Positions 25,695-34,948 of a stretch of 64,000 bases of DNA are shown in pieces (positions within the stretch are counted from its first letter, which is position 1; every line of letters starts with the position of its first letter). The DNA comes from Bacteroidetes bacterium GWF2_38_335 (GTDB taxonomy: Bacteria > Bacteroidota > Bacteroidia > Bacteroidales > GWF2-38-335). Location of the stretch: contig MEOH01000024.1 in NCBI GenBank assembly GCA_001769535.1, positions 1 to 64,000 on the forward strand, written 5' to 3'. The notes beneath the pieces were generated by a model. That model was given only the letters and a program-made list of their open reading frames with translations, did no database searches and was not told the origin of the DNA. The position numbers and the translations under genes were made by a program.

Positions 25695-26402
25695 ATGAAT
25701 TCAATTATCACATTCAACGAAATCGTCAAAAATTACGAGATGGGTGTTCAGGTTGTAAGGGCACTGAGGGAAGTATCCATGGATATCTGCAAAAATGAGT
25801 ATGTTGCCATAATGGGTCCCTCGGGTTCAGGAAAGTCGACCATGATGAATATCCTTGGGTGCCTTGATACGCCCACTTCAGGAAAATACATCCTTAACGG
25901 CAATGATGTGAGTTCAATGCACGACAATGAGTTGGCAGAAATACGGAATAAAGAAATTGGTTTTGTTTTTCAGACTTTTAATCTGCTGCCGCGATACACC
26001 GCCCTCGAAAATGTAATGCTTCCGCTCATTTATGCCGGTTATTCCAAACGTGAAAGATTGATCAGGGCTGAAGACGTTCTTGAAAAAGTTGGTCTGGCCG
26101 ATCGCATGGAGCACAAGCCCAATGAGCTTTCGGGCGGACAAAGACAAAGAGTGGCTGTAGCCAGAGCGCTTGTTAACCATCCATCCATTATTCTTGCTGA
26201 TGAACCAACCGGTAATCTTGATTCAAAAACATCGCTGGACATTATGAAGCTTTTCAGAGATATTCATGACCTGGGAAACACTGTTATTGTGGTTACCCAT
26301 GAGGAGGATATTGCCCGGCATACACACAGAATAATCAGATTGATGGACGGACAGATAAATTCTGATGCGCCAAATAATGAATACCTGAAATTAACAGTTT
26401 AA
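25695..26402 (+). CDS. LolD/MacB-type ABC transporter ATP-binding protein
   Basis: A 235-residue ATPase with all motifs intact: Walker [11 protein letters not shown]-loop FVFQTFN, signature [15 protein letters not shown], Walker [14 protein letters not shown] and H-loop VTHE. It belongs to the LolCDE/MacB group that serves FtsX-like permeases. No permease lies next to it, so its partner is encoded elsewhere. The cobalamin adenosyltransferase gene follows 4 bp after its stop. Confidence 0.9.
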   Translation: MNSIITFNEIVKNYEMGVQVVRALREVSMDICKNEYVAIMGPSGSGKSTMMNILGCLDTPTSGKYILNGNDVSSMHDNELAEIRNKEIGFVFQTFNLLPRYTALENVMLPLIYAGYSKRERLIRAEDVLEKVGLADRMEHKPNELSGGQRQRVAVARALVNHPSIILADEPTGNLDSKTSLDIMKLFRDIHDLGNTVIVVTHEEDIARHTHRIIRLMDGQINSDAPNNEYLKLTV

Positions 26403-26406
26403 TGCA

Positions 26407-26970
26407 ATGACTGAAAAAAAATGGAATATTTATACCCGCACAGGCGACAAAGGAACAACATCACTTGTGGGTGGAAAACGTGTGAAAAAAAATCATATCC
26501 GCATTGAAGCTTACGGTACTGTTGATGAATTGATTTCCTGGATTGGATATCTGCGTGACCATAATTTGCAACAGCAGGTAATTGAATCACTGGTGGTTAT
26601 ACAGGACAAACTCATGGTTTGTGCGTCGCTGCTGGCAACCGAAAATGAAACTGAAAATATAAAAAATCCGGTTCTTACTGAATCTGATATTGAATATCTC
26701 GAAGGGGAAATTGATGAAATGGAAAAATCTTTAACCCCGCTTACAAACTTTATTTTACCCGGAGGTTCACCCGCTTCTTCGGTGAGCCATATATGCCGTA
26801 CAGTTTGCCGCAGGGCAGAAAGAAGAGTCATTGATTTGGCAGATTTGGAAGATACTGATGAAATAATTATCAGATACCTGAATCGCCTTTCAGATTTTTT
26901 GTTCGTTCTGTCTCGCAGATTAAATAAGGATTTCAGAGCAAATGAAATTACATGGAAACCAAAGTTGTAA
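26407..26970 (+). CDS. cob(I)yrinic acid a,c-diamide adenosyltransferase, PduO type
   Basis: A 187-residue PduO-type ATP:cob(I)alamin adenosyltransferase. The N-terminal YTRTGDKGTTSLVGGKRVKK is the ATP-binding stretch and CRRAERRV the conserved helix near the active site. It makes adenosylcobalamin, the cofactor of, for example, methylmalonyl-CoA mutase. Cotranscribed with the upstream ATPase, although no functional link is obvious. Confidence 0.92.
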   Translation: MTEKKWNIYTRTGDKGTTSLVGGKRVKKNHIRIEAYGTVDELISWIGYLRDHNLQQQVIESLVVIQDKLMVCASLLATENETENIKNPVLTESDIEYLEGEIDEMEKSLTPLTNFILPGGSPASSVSHICRTVCRRAERRVIDLADLEDTDEIIIRYLNRLSDFLFVLSRRLNKDFRANEITWKPKL

Positions 26971-27046
26971 GTATCAATTTTTTTTATAGTTTTGCAAAAT
27001 TAAATTGAAAAACCTAAAAGTAATTATAGAATTAACTTTGTAGAGT

Positions 27047-27268
27047 ATGTATTGGACACTTGAATTAGCATCAAAACTGGAGGATGCCCCATGGCCTGCA
27101 ACAAAGGATGAACTCATTGACTTTGCAATAAGGTCGGGTGCTCCTATGGAGGTTATTGAAAATCTTCAGGAACTTGAAGATGAAGGCGAGATTTATGAAA
27201 GCATCGAAGATATCTGGCCGGATTATCCTAGTAAGGATGATTTCTTTTTTAACGAAGATGAGTATTAA
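27047..27268 (+). CDS. DUF2795 protein
   Basis: A 73-residue acidic cytoplasmic protein (ASKLEDAPWPATKDELIDFAIRSGAPMEVIENLQEL) typical of the DUF2795 family in Bacteroidota. The function is unknown. A strong terminator follows. Confidence 0.8.
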   Translation: MYWTLELASKLEDAPWPATKDELIDFAIRSGAPMEVIENLQELEDEGEIYESIEDIWPDYPSKDDFFFNEDEY

Positions 27269-27284
27269 TAATTAAAAAATTTCT

Positions 27285-27313
27285 AAAAAAGGGAGATATT
27301 ATCTCCCTTTTTT
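27285..27313 (+). terminator. intrinsic terminator after the DUF2795 gene
   Basis: GGGAGAT and ATCTCCC form a stem with a 3-nt loop, flanked by A6 and T6. Confidence 0.8.
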
Positions 27314-27464
27314 GTTTTTATTTGTTAATGAATTGAAAATATTCAAGTATTTCGTCAAAATCACATAACTTTTTAAAAAACGACTCCGTATGCTATAAAG
27401 CAGACCGGATAAAAAACATTTCTGGTTTGGACTTGACCGAAAATTAACCGTAACCAGTAAAAAG

Positions 27465-27824
27465 ATGAAAAAACTAACTACACTGATAATCGTTGTCCTT
27501 ATGGCCAACTTTTCATTTTCGCAGGCGGGAAGTGGATCCCTGCCTGAAGATGAACTGAAATCTGCTGATTTATCGGAACTTAAAATTTATCCCAATCCTG
27601 CACGTGAATGCACTTTCTTTGAATATTCCATCCCTGCTGATTGTGAAAAATCCATTGTCAGAATTTATAATATTATCGGTGAGGAAATTGAAAGGATTGA
27701 GCCTGATGGGTTGACTGGAAAAATTAAAATAAATACATTTGAATATGAGCCCGGTTTGTATATCGTAAAAATGATAAATGCCGGACATGAGATATTATCC
27801 CGTAAGTTCAGAGTAGTTCGCTGA
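27465..27824 (+). CDS. minimal secreted protein made of a T9SS type A sorting domain
   Basis: A 119-residue protein: signal peptide (MKKLTTLIIVVLMANFSFSQ), about 18 linker residues, then LKIYPNPAR...GEEIERIEP...EPGLYIVKMINAG...KFRVV, a complete type IX secretion C-terminal sorting domain. There is no cargo domain. It would be exported by Sec and T9SS and attached to the surface, or it may act as a T9SS-domain-like subunit. Its 3' end nearly meets the convergent amidotransferase-like gene. Confidence 0.75.
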   Translation: MKKLTTLIIVVLMANFSFSQAGSGSLPEDELKSADLSELKIYPNPARECTFFEYSIPADCEKSIVRIYNIIGEEIERIEPDGLTGKIKINTFEYEPGLYIVKMINAGHEILSRKFRVVR

Positions 27825-27839
27825 ACATTGCTTTTGTTG

Positions 27840-28910
27840 TTACTTTAGAAGAAAAGAAAAAAAGGACCAAATTACCTTATTAACATTTCTTTCCTGCCGG
27901 TTCTCTATGATTGCCTTATAAGAGCCGGCAGGTTCTTTTGGATAGTGCCTGTGTTTTACCTTGTCACTGAACAGGGATATCTTTTCGGGATGAAACTGCA
28001 CTCCGATAACATTGGGAAATGTTGAATGCCGCATTGCCTCTACTATCTTGCCGTCTTCTGACCAGGCCACCGGAACAAAACCACTCCCCAATTTGTCAAC
28101 ACACTGGTGATGGCTTGAGTAGATGGAAAAAGTACTGTCGGCAGGAAGGGTAATATAATTGCCAAAAAGCTCTTTGCTTATTTTTATTTTATGCAAATTG
28201 CCCGAAGAAAGTGAATCTGAAGGATACAAACGGTTATAATAATTGCTGTGGTGCTCGGGTAAGGAAAGTATGTCTTCCATATACTTTTTTTCATAAATCT
28301 GCAAGGGTATATCCTGTGTCAATGTGCCGCCTGCTGCTACATTCATGGTTTGCATTCCTAAACATATTCCCAAACAAACATAGTTAGGCCTGGAACTGAT
28401 TAAAGGATAAAATTCATGGTGCTGAATTCCACCCACAAGGTGATAAAGAAAACTCACCTCAAAAATATGCCTGTATGGATCTTCAATTTCAGTATTAATC
28501 AAAGCTTTTGAACCGTAAAGCGAAGGTTGGATGTCATCTCCGCCCATAAAAATTATTCCCGATGATTTTTCAAATAATGATCTGAATTCTTCCGTTAACC
28601 CGTTTTCTTTATAAATTTCAGATTCAGATATTTTTCCTTCGATTTTTTTTAACTCAAACAGTCCGGTATTGTGCTTGTCAAGCCATTTTTCGGAATTGGA
28701 ATAATCATATATTTCTTTCTCGTAATAAACTCCAATAAAATGAATTCCGGGTACATCAATAATTTTTTCGCTTACAAGAAAGTCAAAAGCATCCAAAGCA
28801 AAAACTGTAGGGTGTACCAATATTATATTTACCTTTTCATTGGTTTTTTCCTGTGAATGGACCTGCATTGAAACCATCAGGCATAAAAGTAAAATCAGGG
28901 TTCGGACCAT
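27840..28910 (-). CDS. exported class I glutamine amidotransferase-like (peptidase C26) protein
   Basis: A 356-residue protein with signal peptide (TLILLLCLMVSMQVHS). The class I amidotransferase core is readable: nucleophile Cys in CLGICLGMQ, and His-Glu in IGVQFHPEK. This matches gamma-glutamyl-gamma-aminobutyrate hydrolase/PuuD-like (C26) enzymes, but in an exported form. The substrate is probably a gamma-glutamyl peptide or amide, perhaps derived from the cell wall. It lies 1 bp downstream of the SpoIID-like gene, in an operon with lpxB. Confidence 0.8.
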   Translation of the reverse strand: MVRTLILLLCLMVSMQVHSQEKTNEKVNIILVHPTVFALDAFDFLVSEKIIDVPGIHFIGVYYEKEIYDYSNSEKWLDKHNTGLFELKKIEGKISESEIYKENGLTEEFRSLFEKSSGIIFMGGDDIQPSLYGSKALINTEIEDPYRHIFEVSFLYHLVGGIQHHEFYPLISSRPNYVCLGICLGMQTMNVAAGGTLTQDIPLQIYEKKYMEDILSLPEHHSNYYNRLYPSDSLSSGNLHKIKISKELFGNYITLPADSTFSIYSSHHQCVDKLGSGFVPVAWSEDGKIVEAMRHSTFPNVIGVQFHPEKISLFSDKVKHRHYPKEPAGSYKAIIENRQERNVNKVIWSFFSFLLK

Positions 28911-28911
28911 A

Positions 28912-30117
28912 TCAGTTAATATTTATTTTTGTGCTATCCGTTGGAAATGTATTGATTTGTACAGGTTCTTTAAAAAACTCAAGGGCTCTTAAACTTATAG
29001 TGTATGTGTTTGTATAATAGAACTTTATTATTTTGTCGTAGGTAATTCCGCTTTCAGCCATTTTCATGGCGCCCTCCTGGCATAATCCTGTTCCATGTCC
29101 ATATCCCCTGCCTTTCATTATTAAATTATTGCCCTCTGCAGTCAGGGTAAAATAGGTTGATTTCAATCCCCAGTCGGTTCTGATTCTCTTAAGCGGTATC
29201 GTTTGACCGTTATATTCATAATTGGCTTTCCTTATTTCCTGGTAAAAGTTGAAGTCACTGGCTTTTGCAGGCTCAGTCACCGTAAGATTGCTTTTTTTCA
29301 GATATACTTTCCATTGGTCAGCTGTAATGGTTTTTTGCCAGGTGGCATTGAATGAACCGGTGCAATAGGGGTCGCGGACAGACCTCAGGTAACTCAGATG
29401 TTTTAACCAAACATCTTCGCAGTTGGCAGTCATTCCCCCGCAATTGGAATGAAAGGCAGCGGTAATCAGGTTCAGTGTTGTATCAACAATGATCAGTCCC
29501 TTGGTTGAAATAGTTGAACTGTAAATTTCGGGGTTTTTATGACATTTGCTTTTGTAGGCCTGACAATGAACGCCATCACACAAATTGAATCCCTCTGAAA
29601 CGTGTCGGTCAAAATTCGACAAAGCATATGTCCGGCATATAATTGCCTGTGATTTGTAATATTCATTGTGGGCTTTACTGCCGCCTTCTGATTCAACAAC
29701 TCCGGCTATATAATTTTCAAGCTCCACATGGTTCACTAACAACAGCTTTTTGTATAAAATAGTGACCCTGAGATCGTTTTCATATTCACGGGTATTTATA
29801 TCAGGGAAAACGGGTTTGATTTTGAAACTGCAAGAATTATTTTCACCAATAAAATATACATCTCCAAAATTCCCGAAATTTTTATCCAGTGATTTGATGT
29901 TCACTGAGTCACCAAGCAGGGCAATGTAAATAACATCATTTTGCAATATTATATTTTTTACGCTGTTATCGCCTGTGAACTCATAATTTCCTTTAACGGG
30001 TGTAAAGACAAAGGTTTTTACATTACTTTCAGAATAAATGCCAATGTTTATCCGTTGCGAAACCGAAACCGATATATAAATAAAACATACTATAAAAAGT
30101 TTAAACCTTAAGGCCAT
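28912..30117 (-). CDS. SpoIID/LytB domain protein
   Basis: A 401-residue exported protein. After an N-terminal signal sequence and a beta-rich region, the SpoIID core is clear: ENYIAGVVESEGG, SQAIICRTYAL, FHSNCGGMTANCEDVW and GRGYGHGTGLCQEGA. Members of the family are lytic transglycosylases or their activators acting on peptidoglycan glycan strands. The start overlaps the end of lpxB by 17 bp, a linkage often seen in Bacteroidota. Confidence 0.9.
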   Translation of the reverse strand: MALRFKLFIVCFIYISVSVSQRINIGIYSESNVKTFVFTPVKGNYEFTGDNSVKNIILQNDVIYIALLGDSVNIKSLDKNFGNFGDVYFIGENNSCSFKIKPVFPDINTREYENDLRVTILYKKLLLVNHVELENYIAGVVESEGGSKAHNEYYKSQAIICRTYALSNFDRHVSEGFNLCDGVHCQAYKSKCHKNPEIYSSTISTKGLIIVDTTLNLITAAFHSNCGGMTANCEDVWLKHLSYLRSVRDPYCTGSFNATWQKTITADQWKVYLKKSNLTVTEPAKASDFNFYQEIRKANYEYNGQTIPLKRIRTDWGLKSTYFTLTAEGNNLIMKGRGYGHGTGLCQEGAMKMAESGITYDKIIKFYYTNTYTISLRALEFFKEPVQINTFPTDSTKININ

Positions 30118-31246
30118 GCGTTTTATTATTTATCAGTATTTCATGCATTTTTGCTGCGATCCTTTCAGATGCACCTTCGCCTCCCAGCATTTCCTTTAAT
30201 TTTTTGTATTCTGAAAGCATTGTATTTCTGTGGTTTTCATCAAACAATAGTTTATCCAACTCGGTTTTAACCGATATTTTATTCATTTTGTCCTGAATTA
30301 ACTCGGTTACCACTTCTTTGTCCATTATTAAATTAACCAGAGAAATGTATTTGATATCAACCAGATTTTTAGCAATGAAAAAGGTCAGACCTCCGGTTTT
30401 GTAACAAACTGCCTGGGGTAAATCAAATAAAGCAGTCTCGAGTGTAGCAGTACCTGAGGTAATCAGTCCCGCTTGCGATAATCGAAGAATCTCATAAGTT
30501 TTTGCAAAAAGCACTTTGATTGGGCTGTCTTTCAGTATTTTATCATAAAAATCTTTTCCAAGAGCTGAAACCCCTGCGACCACAAACTGGTAGCCGGGGT
30601 AAAATTCCTGCAATGATGCCATCACGGGTAACATCTTTTTGACTTCCTGTTTTCTGCTTCCTGCAAGCAATGCGATCATTGGCTTGTCTTCCAGATTGTT
30701 TTCTGCGATAAAATTATTAAAATCCAGTTTTTTCTTTAATTCCGGTTCAATGGCATCCAGCAGTGGATGTCCCTCGAAAACCACATCCATATCATGCTTT
30801 TTGTAAAAATCTTTTTCAAAGGGAAGTATCACAAACAATTTTGTGACGTATTTTCTGATTTTATGGATTCTTGATTTATGCCAGGCCCAGACAGTGGGAG
30901 AAATGTAGTAAAATACCTTAATGTTGTTTTTAGCGGCAAATTCGGCAATTCTTAAGTTAAACCCGGGGTAATCAACAAGTATCAGTACATCGGGTTTGTA
31001 TTCCAGCAGGTCTTTTTTGCAAAAACTGATATTTTTGAAGATAGTCCGGATATTCAATAAAACCGGAATAAAGCCCATAAACGCCAGATCACGGTAGTGT
31101 TTAACAATCTCACCTCCCTGTTCCTGCATAAGATCGCCTCCCCAGCATCTGAATTGGGAATCAGGATCTTTTTTCCTGAGGTTTTTCATCAGGTTTGAAC
31201 CATGCAGGTCACCCGAAGCTTCGCCGGCAATTACGTAGTATTTCAA
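30101..31246 (-). CDS. lpxB: lipid-A-disaccharide synthase
   Basis: A 381-residue GT19 enzyme (MKYYVIAGEASGDLHGSNLMKNL, then VDYPGFNLRIAEFAAK, YYISPTVWAWHKSRI and LLAGSRKQEV). It joins UDP-2,3-diacylglucosamine and lipid X to form the lipid A disaccharide on the inner membrane face. All landmark motifs and normal length are present, so the cell makes LPS. Confidence 0.95.
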   Translation of the reverse strand: MKYYVIAGEASGDLHGSNLMKNLRKKDPDSQFRCWGGDLMQEQGGEIVKHYRDLAFMGFIPVLLNIRTIFKNISFCKKDLLEYKPDVLILVDYPGFNLRIAEFAAKNNIKVFYYISPTVWAWHKSRIHKIRKYVTKLFVILPFEKDFYKKHDMDVVFEGHPLLDAIEPELKKKLDFNNFIAENNLEDKPMIALLAGSRKQEVKKMLPVMASLQEFYPGYQFVVAGVSALGKDFYDKILKDSPIKVLFAKTYEILRLSQAGLITSGTATLETALFDLPQAVCYKTGGLTFFIAKNLVDIKYISLVNLIMDKEVVTELIQDKMNKISVKTELDKLLFDENHRNTMLSEYKKLKEMLGGEGASERIAAKMHEILINNKTHGLKV

Positions 31247-31249
31247 AAA

Positions 31250-31537
31250 TTAAACTACTTTATATATTAATATGAGAATCAGATAAACAAAAGTTGCAAT
31301 CAATACCCCACGCGCACCCAGCAGCAAATTTCTTTTAGTAAAGAAAAAGAAAATACCTATGTTGGGAACAACACAAATACTCACAATCTGTGTGAATATC
31401 TGGTAAGTCGTAGTAATTTTAATAAAATCGGAAAAGCTTATTCCCCGGTATGAGGCAAAATAAACAATAACAAGGATGATCAGCGGAAAAAGCATTCCGA
31501 GTGCAAGTCCTATCCAGAGCTTGTTCAATTTGTTCAT
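31250..31537 (-). CDS. small three-helix membrane protein
   Basis: A 95-residue protein with three predicted membrane segments (about 9-28, 46-64, 74-94) and no recognised family. It sits between surE and lpxB with gaps of 4 and 3 bp, so it is part of the surE-lpxB operon and may have an envelope role. Confidence 0.7.
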   Translation of the reverse strand: MNKLNKLWIGLALGMLFPLIILVIVYFASYRGISFSDFIKITTTYQIFTQIVSICVVPNIGIFFFFTKRNLLLGARGVLIATFVYLILILIYKVV

Positions 31538-31541
31538 AGAT

Positions 31542-32315
31542 TTATTTTTTTAAATTCCATTTTTTCACCCTGTCAATGCAGTCATATGCAGTGAGGTCAA
31601 CCTGAATGGGAACAATTGTGACATAACCTTTATCGAGAAGCCATTCGTCGGTATCATCGGCATCCGGCTCGAAATTTTTAAAGTACCCTGTGAGCCAGTA
31701 ATAATTTCTTCCCGAAGGGTCGGTGCGCTTGTCATATTCTTCTTTCCACACTCCTTTGGTCATGCGGCATACTTCAATTCCCTTTATTTCATCTTCCAAC
31801 AATTTTGGAATATTTACATTCAGACAGGTACCCTGAGGCAAGCCATCCTTAATGAGGTTTTCCAAAACAATCCTGACATATTTTTGGCTAACAGAAAAAT
31901 CGGCAACGGGTGAATGATCCAGAAGTGAAAATCCCGCCGAGGGGATGCAATTAAAACACCCTTCAATGGCAGCACCCATGGTTCCCGAATAAATCACACT
32001 GATTGATGCATTTGACCCGTGGTTAATCCCGGACAAAACATAATCAGGCTTGCGTTCCATTAACTGATTTAAAGCAAGCTTTACGCAATCAACCGGAGTC
32101 CCGTTGCATGAATAAACAGTAAGGCCCTCTTCTTTTTTTATCAGTTTTGCCCTGATGGGTGTCACTATTGAGATGGCATGCGACATTCCCGATTCACCTT
32201 TTTCAGGTGCCACAACAAAAACTTCCCCAAACTCTCTGGCTACACTGATCAGCATTTGCAATCCGGAGGCAAAAACCCCGTCGTCATTTGATACGAGTAT
32301 CAGCGGTTTGTTCAT
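31542..32315 (-). CDS. surE: 5'/3'-nucleotidase SurE
   Basis: A 257-residue SurE. SNDDGVFASGLQML carries the metal-binding Asp pair. SGINHGSNASISVIYSGTMGAA and the nucleotide pocket motifs are conserved. It removes phosphate from nucleoside monophosphates and short polyphosphates. It is the first gene of the surE-lpxB-SpoIID-amidotransferase operon and diverges from pheT. Confidence 0.93.
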   Translation of the reverse strand: MNKPLILVSNDDGVFASGLQMLISVAREFGEVFVVAPEKGESGMSHAISIVTPIRAKLIKKEEGLTVYSCNGTPVDCVKLALNQLMERKPDYVLSGINHGSNASISVIYSGTMGAAIEGCFNCIPSAGFSLLDHSPVADFSVSQKYVRIVLENLIKDGLPQGTCLNVNIPKLLEDEIKGIEVCRMTKGVWKEEYDKRTDPSGRNYYWLTGYFKNFEPDADDTDEWLLDKGYVTIVPIQVDLTAYDCIDRVKKWNLKK

Positions 32316-32459
32316 ATAATTAATGGTCTCTTTTTTAATGATTACAAATATAAGTGTACGGCATGTTTATTTTTAATTCGTGATAAAAATGTTATTAAGT
32401 AATGATGTTGATAAGTGAACTCTGATCATTTTTTGAATGGTAATAAAATCTTATTTTGC

Positions 32460-32467
32460 TACATTTG
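32460..32467 (+). promoter_or_regulatory. -7 element of pheT
   Basis: TACATTTG, 27 bp upstream of the start codon, matches TAnnTTTG. A TTTTG lies about 24 nt further upstream, which is somewhat long for the -33 spacing. Confidence 0.45.
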
Positions 32468-32494
32468 TAATTCAATTTTTAATGTTTTTCTGAT

Positions 32495-34948
32495 ATGAAG
32501 ATTTCATTTAACTGGTTAAAGTCATACATCAATCTGGATATTGAATCCTCCAAAGTAGCTCAGATACTTACAGATATCGGGCTTGAAGTAAGTGCTGTTG
32601 AAGAGTATCAAACTATAAAAGGAGGGCTTGAGGGAATCGTGATCGGGAAGGTGCTTACCTGCCAAAGACATGCCAATGCCGATAAATTAAGTCTTACCAC
32701 CGTTGATATTGGTGGCGCTGAACCCTTGCATATCGTTTGCGGAGCCCCCAACGTGGAAGCCGGCCAGAAAGTGGTGGTTGCCATTGCAGGAGCTGTTCTT
32801 TATTCTGGAAATGAAAGTTTTACCATTAAGAAAACCAAAATCAGGGGCGAAATGTCTGAGGGGATGATCTGTGCCGAAGATGAAATAGGCCTTGGTACTT
32901 CACATGCCGGAATTATGGTTCTGCCAAATGATGCCCGTCCCGGAATGCCTGCCAGGGATTATTTTAATATTGAATCGGACACTGTTTTTGAAGTTGAACT
33001 TACTCCAAACAGAATTGATGCTGCATCCCATTATGGTGTGGCGCGCGATGTGGCTGCCTATCTCAGACAGTTTATCGAAGAAATTGAATTAAAAAAGCCA
33101 TCGGTTGAAAATTTTAAAATTGACAACCAAACCAATAAAATTGATATTGTTGTAGAAAACACCGAAGCTTGCCCGCGTTATACAGGCATTACCATATCGG
33201 GTGTTACTGTTTCAGAATCGCCGGAATGGCTTCAGAACAGACTCAAATCAATTGGACAAAAACCAATCAACAATGTGGTAGACATTACCAATTTTGTGCT
33301 ACATGAAATTGGCCACCCCTTGCATGCTTTTGATGCAGATAAAATCTCTGGAAAAAAGGTGATTGTGAAAACAATGCCTGCAGGAACTCCTTTTATCACA
33401 CTGGATAGCGAGAAAAGAGAACTTGGTGAAAATGACCTTATGATCTGCAATGAAAAAGATGGTATGTGTATTGCCGGAGTTTTCGGGGGAATTGGATCGG
33501 GAGTGACAAGTGAAACTAAAAATATATTTCTTGAGTCGGCCTATTTCAATCCTGTTTATGTCAGAAAAACCGCAAAAAAACACATGCTCAGTACTGATGC
33601 ATCATTCAGGTTTGAAAGAGGTGCTGACCCAAATATAACTGTTTATGCGCTCAAAAGAGCCGCTATGATGATCAGGGAAATGGCCGATGGAAAAATATCT
33701 TCCGATATTATTGATGTTTACCCCAAACCCGTAAAGAAAGCTTCTGTTGAACTGCTTTTTGCAGATCTTTTCAGACTTATCGGTCAGGAAATTGAAAGAA
33801 CCCGCATTAAATCAATACTTACCAGTCTGGATATCACCATTATCGCTGAAAAGGAAAAGGGCTTACTGCTTGATATTCCAACTTACCGTGTTGATGTAAG
33901 AAGGTCAGCTGATGTTATTGAAGAAATCCTGAGGATTTATGGATATAACAGTATTGAGGTGTCAAACAGCGTTAATTCAACTTTATCATATACAAAAAAA
34001 CCTGATAAAGAAACTGTTTCAAATATTGCATCCGGATTTTTAACCAGCAACGGTTTCAATGAAATCATGTCCAATTCTTTAACCAGTTCACTGTATTACG
34101 AGAATTGTATTGATTATCCTGCTGAAAAGCTTGTCATGCTTTTTAATCCATTAAGTCAGGATCTCAATTGTATGAGACAAAATCTTTTGTTTGGCGGACT
34201 GGAAGCAATTGCACATAACATCAACCGTAAAAATCAGGATCTGCGGCTATATGAGATTGGCAAATGCTATTATAAGGAACCGGCTTCTGCAAAGGAAAAT
34301 CCAAGGGATAATTACACCGAAGAAGAACACCTTACTCTTTTTATCACCGGAAATAAAGAAACCGAGAACTGGGTTACCATACAGGAACCCGGAAATTTCT
34401 TTTATCTTAAGGCATATGTTGAGAACCTCCTTAAGCGTTTTGGTGTGTACATTGATAACCTTGTTGCCGAAGAAATTGAGCAGGGAGTCATCAGCGAAGG
34501 ACTTGTATATAAATTCAATAACCTTACCATCCTGAAAATTGGCAAAATAGATAAACAAGTTTGTAAAAAGTTTGATATTGATGCAGATGTATTTTACTGC
34601 GATATTTTCTGGTTTAATGTAATTGAATTATTGAAGTCACATACCATTAAATTCCAGGAACTTCCTAAATTCCCTGCAGTGAAAAGGGATTTGGCACTGC
34701 TTATTGATAAGAATGTAAGATTTAATGAGATAAAGGAAATTGCATTTAAAACAGAAACAAGCCTGTTGAAAAAGGTGAGTATGTTCGATTTGTATGAGGG
34801 TGAAAAACTTGGAAACGACAAAAAATCCTATGCGGTAAGCTTTATTCTTCAGGATAATAATGCAACATTAACAGAAAAGCAGATTGAAAAAACAATGAAC
34901 CGGCTGATTAAGGCTTATGAGGAAAGATTGCATGCTAAGATCAGGTAG
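32495..34948 (+). CDS. pheT: phenylalanine-tRNA ligase beta subunit
   Basis: An 817-residue PheT with all domains: the N-terminal EMAP-like tRNA-binding domain (about 40-155, VCGAPNVEAGQKVVVA), B3/B4 editing domain, B5 domain, the pseudo-catalytic core and the C-terminal anticodon-binding FDX domain (FPAVKRDLALLIDKNVRF). It works with PheS, which is not in the window. Ends directly against the convergent OstA-like gene. Confidence 0.95.
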   Translation: MKISFNWLKSYINLDIESSKVAQILTDIGLEVSAVEEYQTIKGGLEGIVIGKVLTCQRHANADKLSLTTVDIGGAEPLHIVCGAPNVEAGQKVVVAIAGAVLYSGNESFTIKKTKIRGEMSEGMICAEDEIGLGTSHAGIMVLPNDARPGMPARDYFNIESDTVFEVELTPNRIDAASHYGVARDVAAYLRQFIEEIELKKPSVENFKIDNQTNKIDIVVENTEACPRYTGITISGVTVSESPEWLQNRLKSIGQKPINNVVDITNFVLHEIGHPLHAFDADKISGKKVIVKTMPAGTPFITLDSEKRELGENDLMICNEKDGMCIAGVFGGIGSGVTSETKNIFLESAYFNPVYVRKTAKKHMLSTDASFRFERGADPNITVYALKRAAMMIREMADGKISSDIIDVYPKPVKKASVELLFADLFRLIGQEIERTRIKSILTSLDITIIAEKEKGLLLDIPTYRVDVRRSADVIEEILRIYGYNSIEVSNSVNSTLSYTKKPDKETVSNIASGFLTSNGFNEIMSNSLTSSLYYENCIDYPAEKLVMLFNPLSQDLNCMRQNLLFGGLEAIAHNINRKNQDLRLYEIGKCYYKEPASAKENPRDNYTEEEHLTLFITGNKETENWVTIQEPGNFFYLKAYVENLLKRFGVYIDNLVAEEIEQGVISEGLVYKFNNLTILKIGKIDKQVCKKFDIDADVFYCDIFWFNVIELLKSHTIKFQELPKFPAVKRDLALLIDKNVRFNEIKEIAFKTETSLLKKVSMFDLYEGEKLGNDKKSYAVSFILQDNNATLTEKQIEKTMNRLIKAYEERLHAKIR

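Noticed and set aside
27299-27508. 69-residue - strand ORF
   Set aside because: It spans a terminator and the start of the T9SS-tail gene and resembles no protein.
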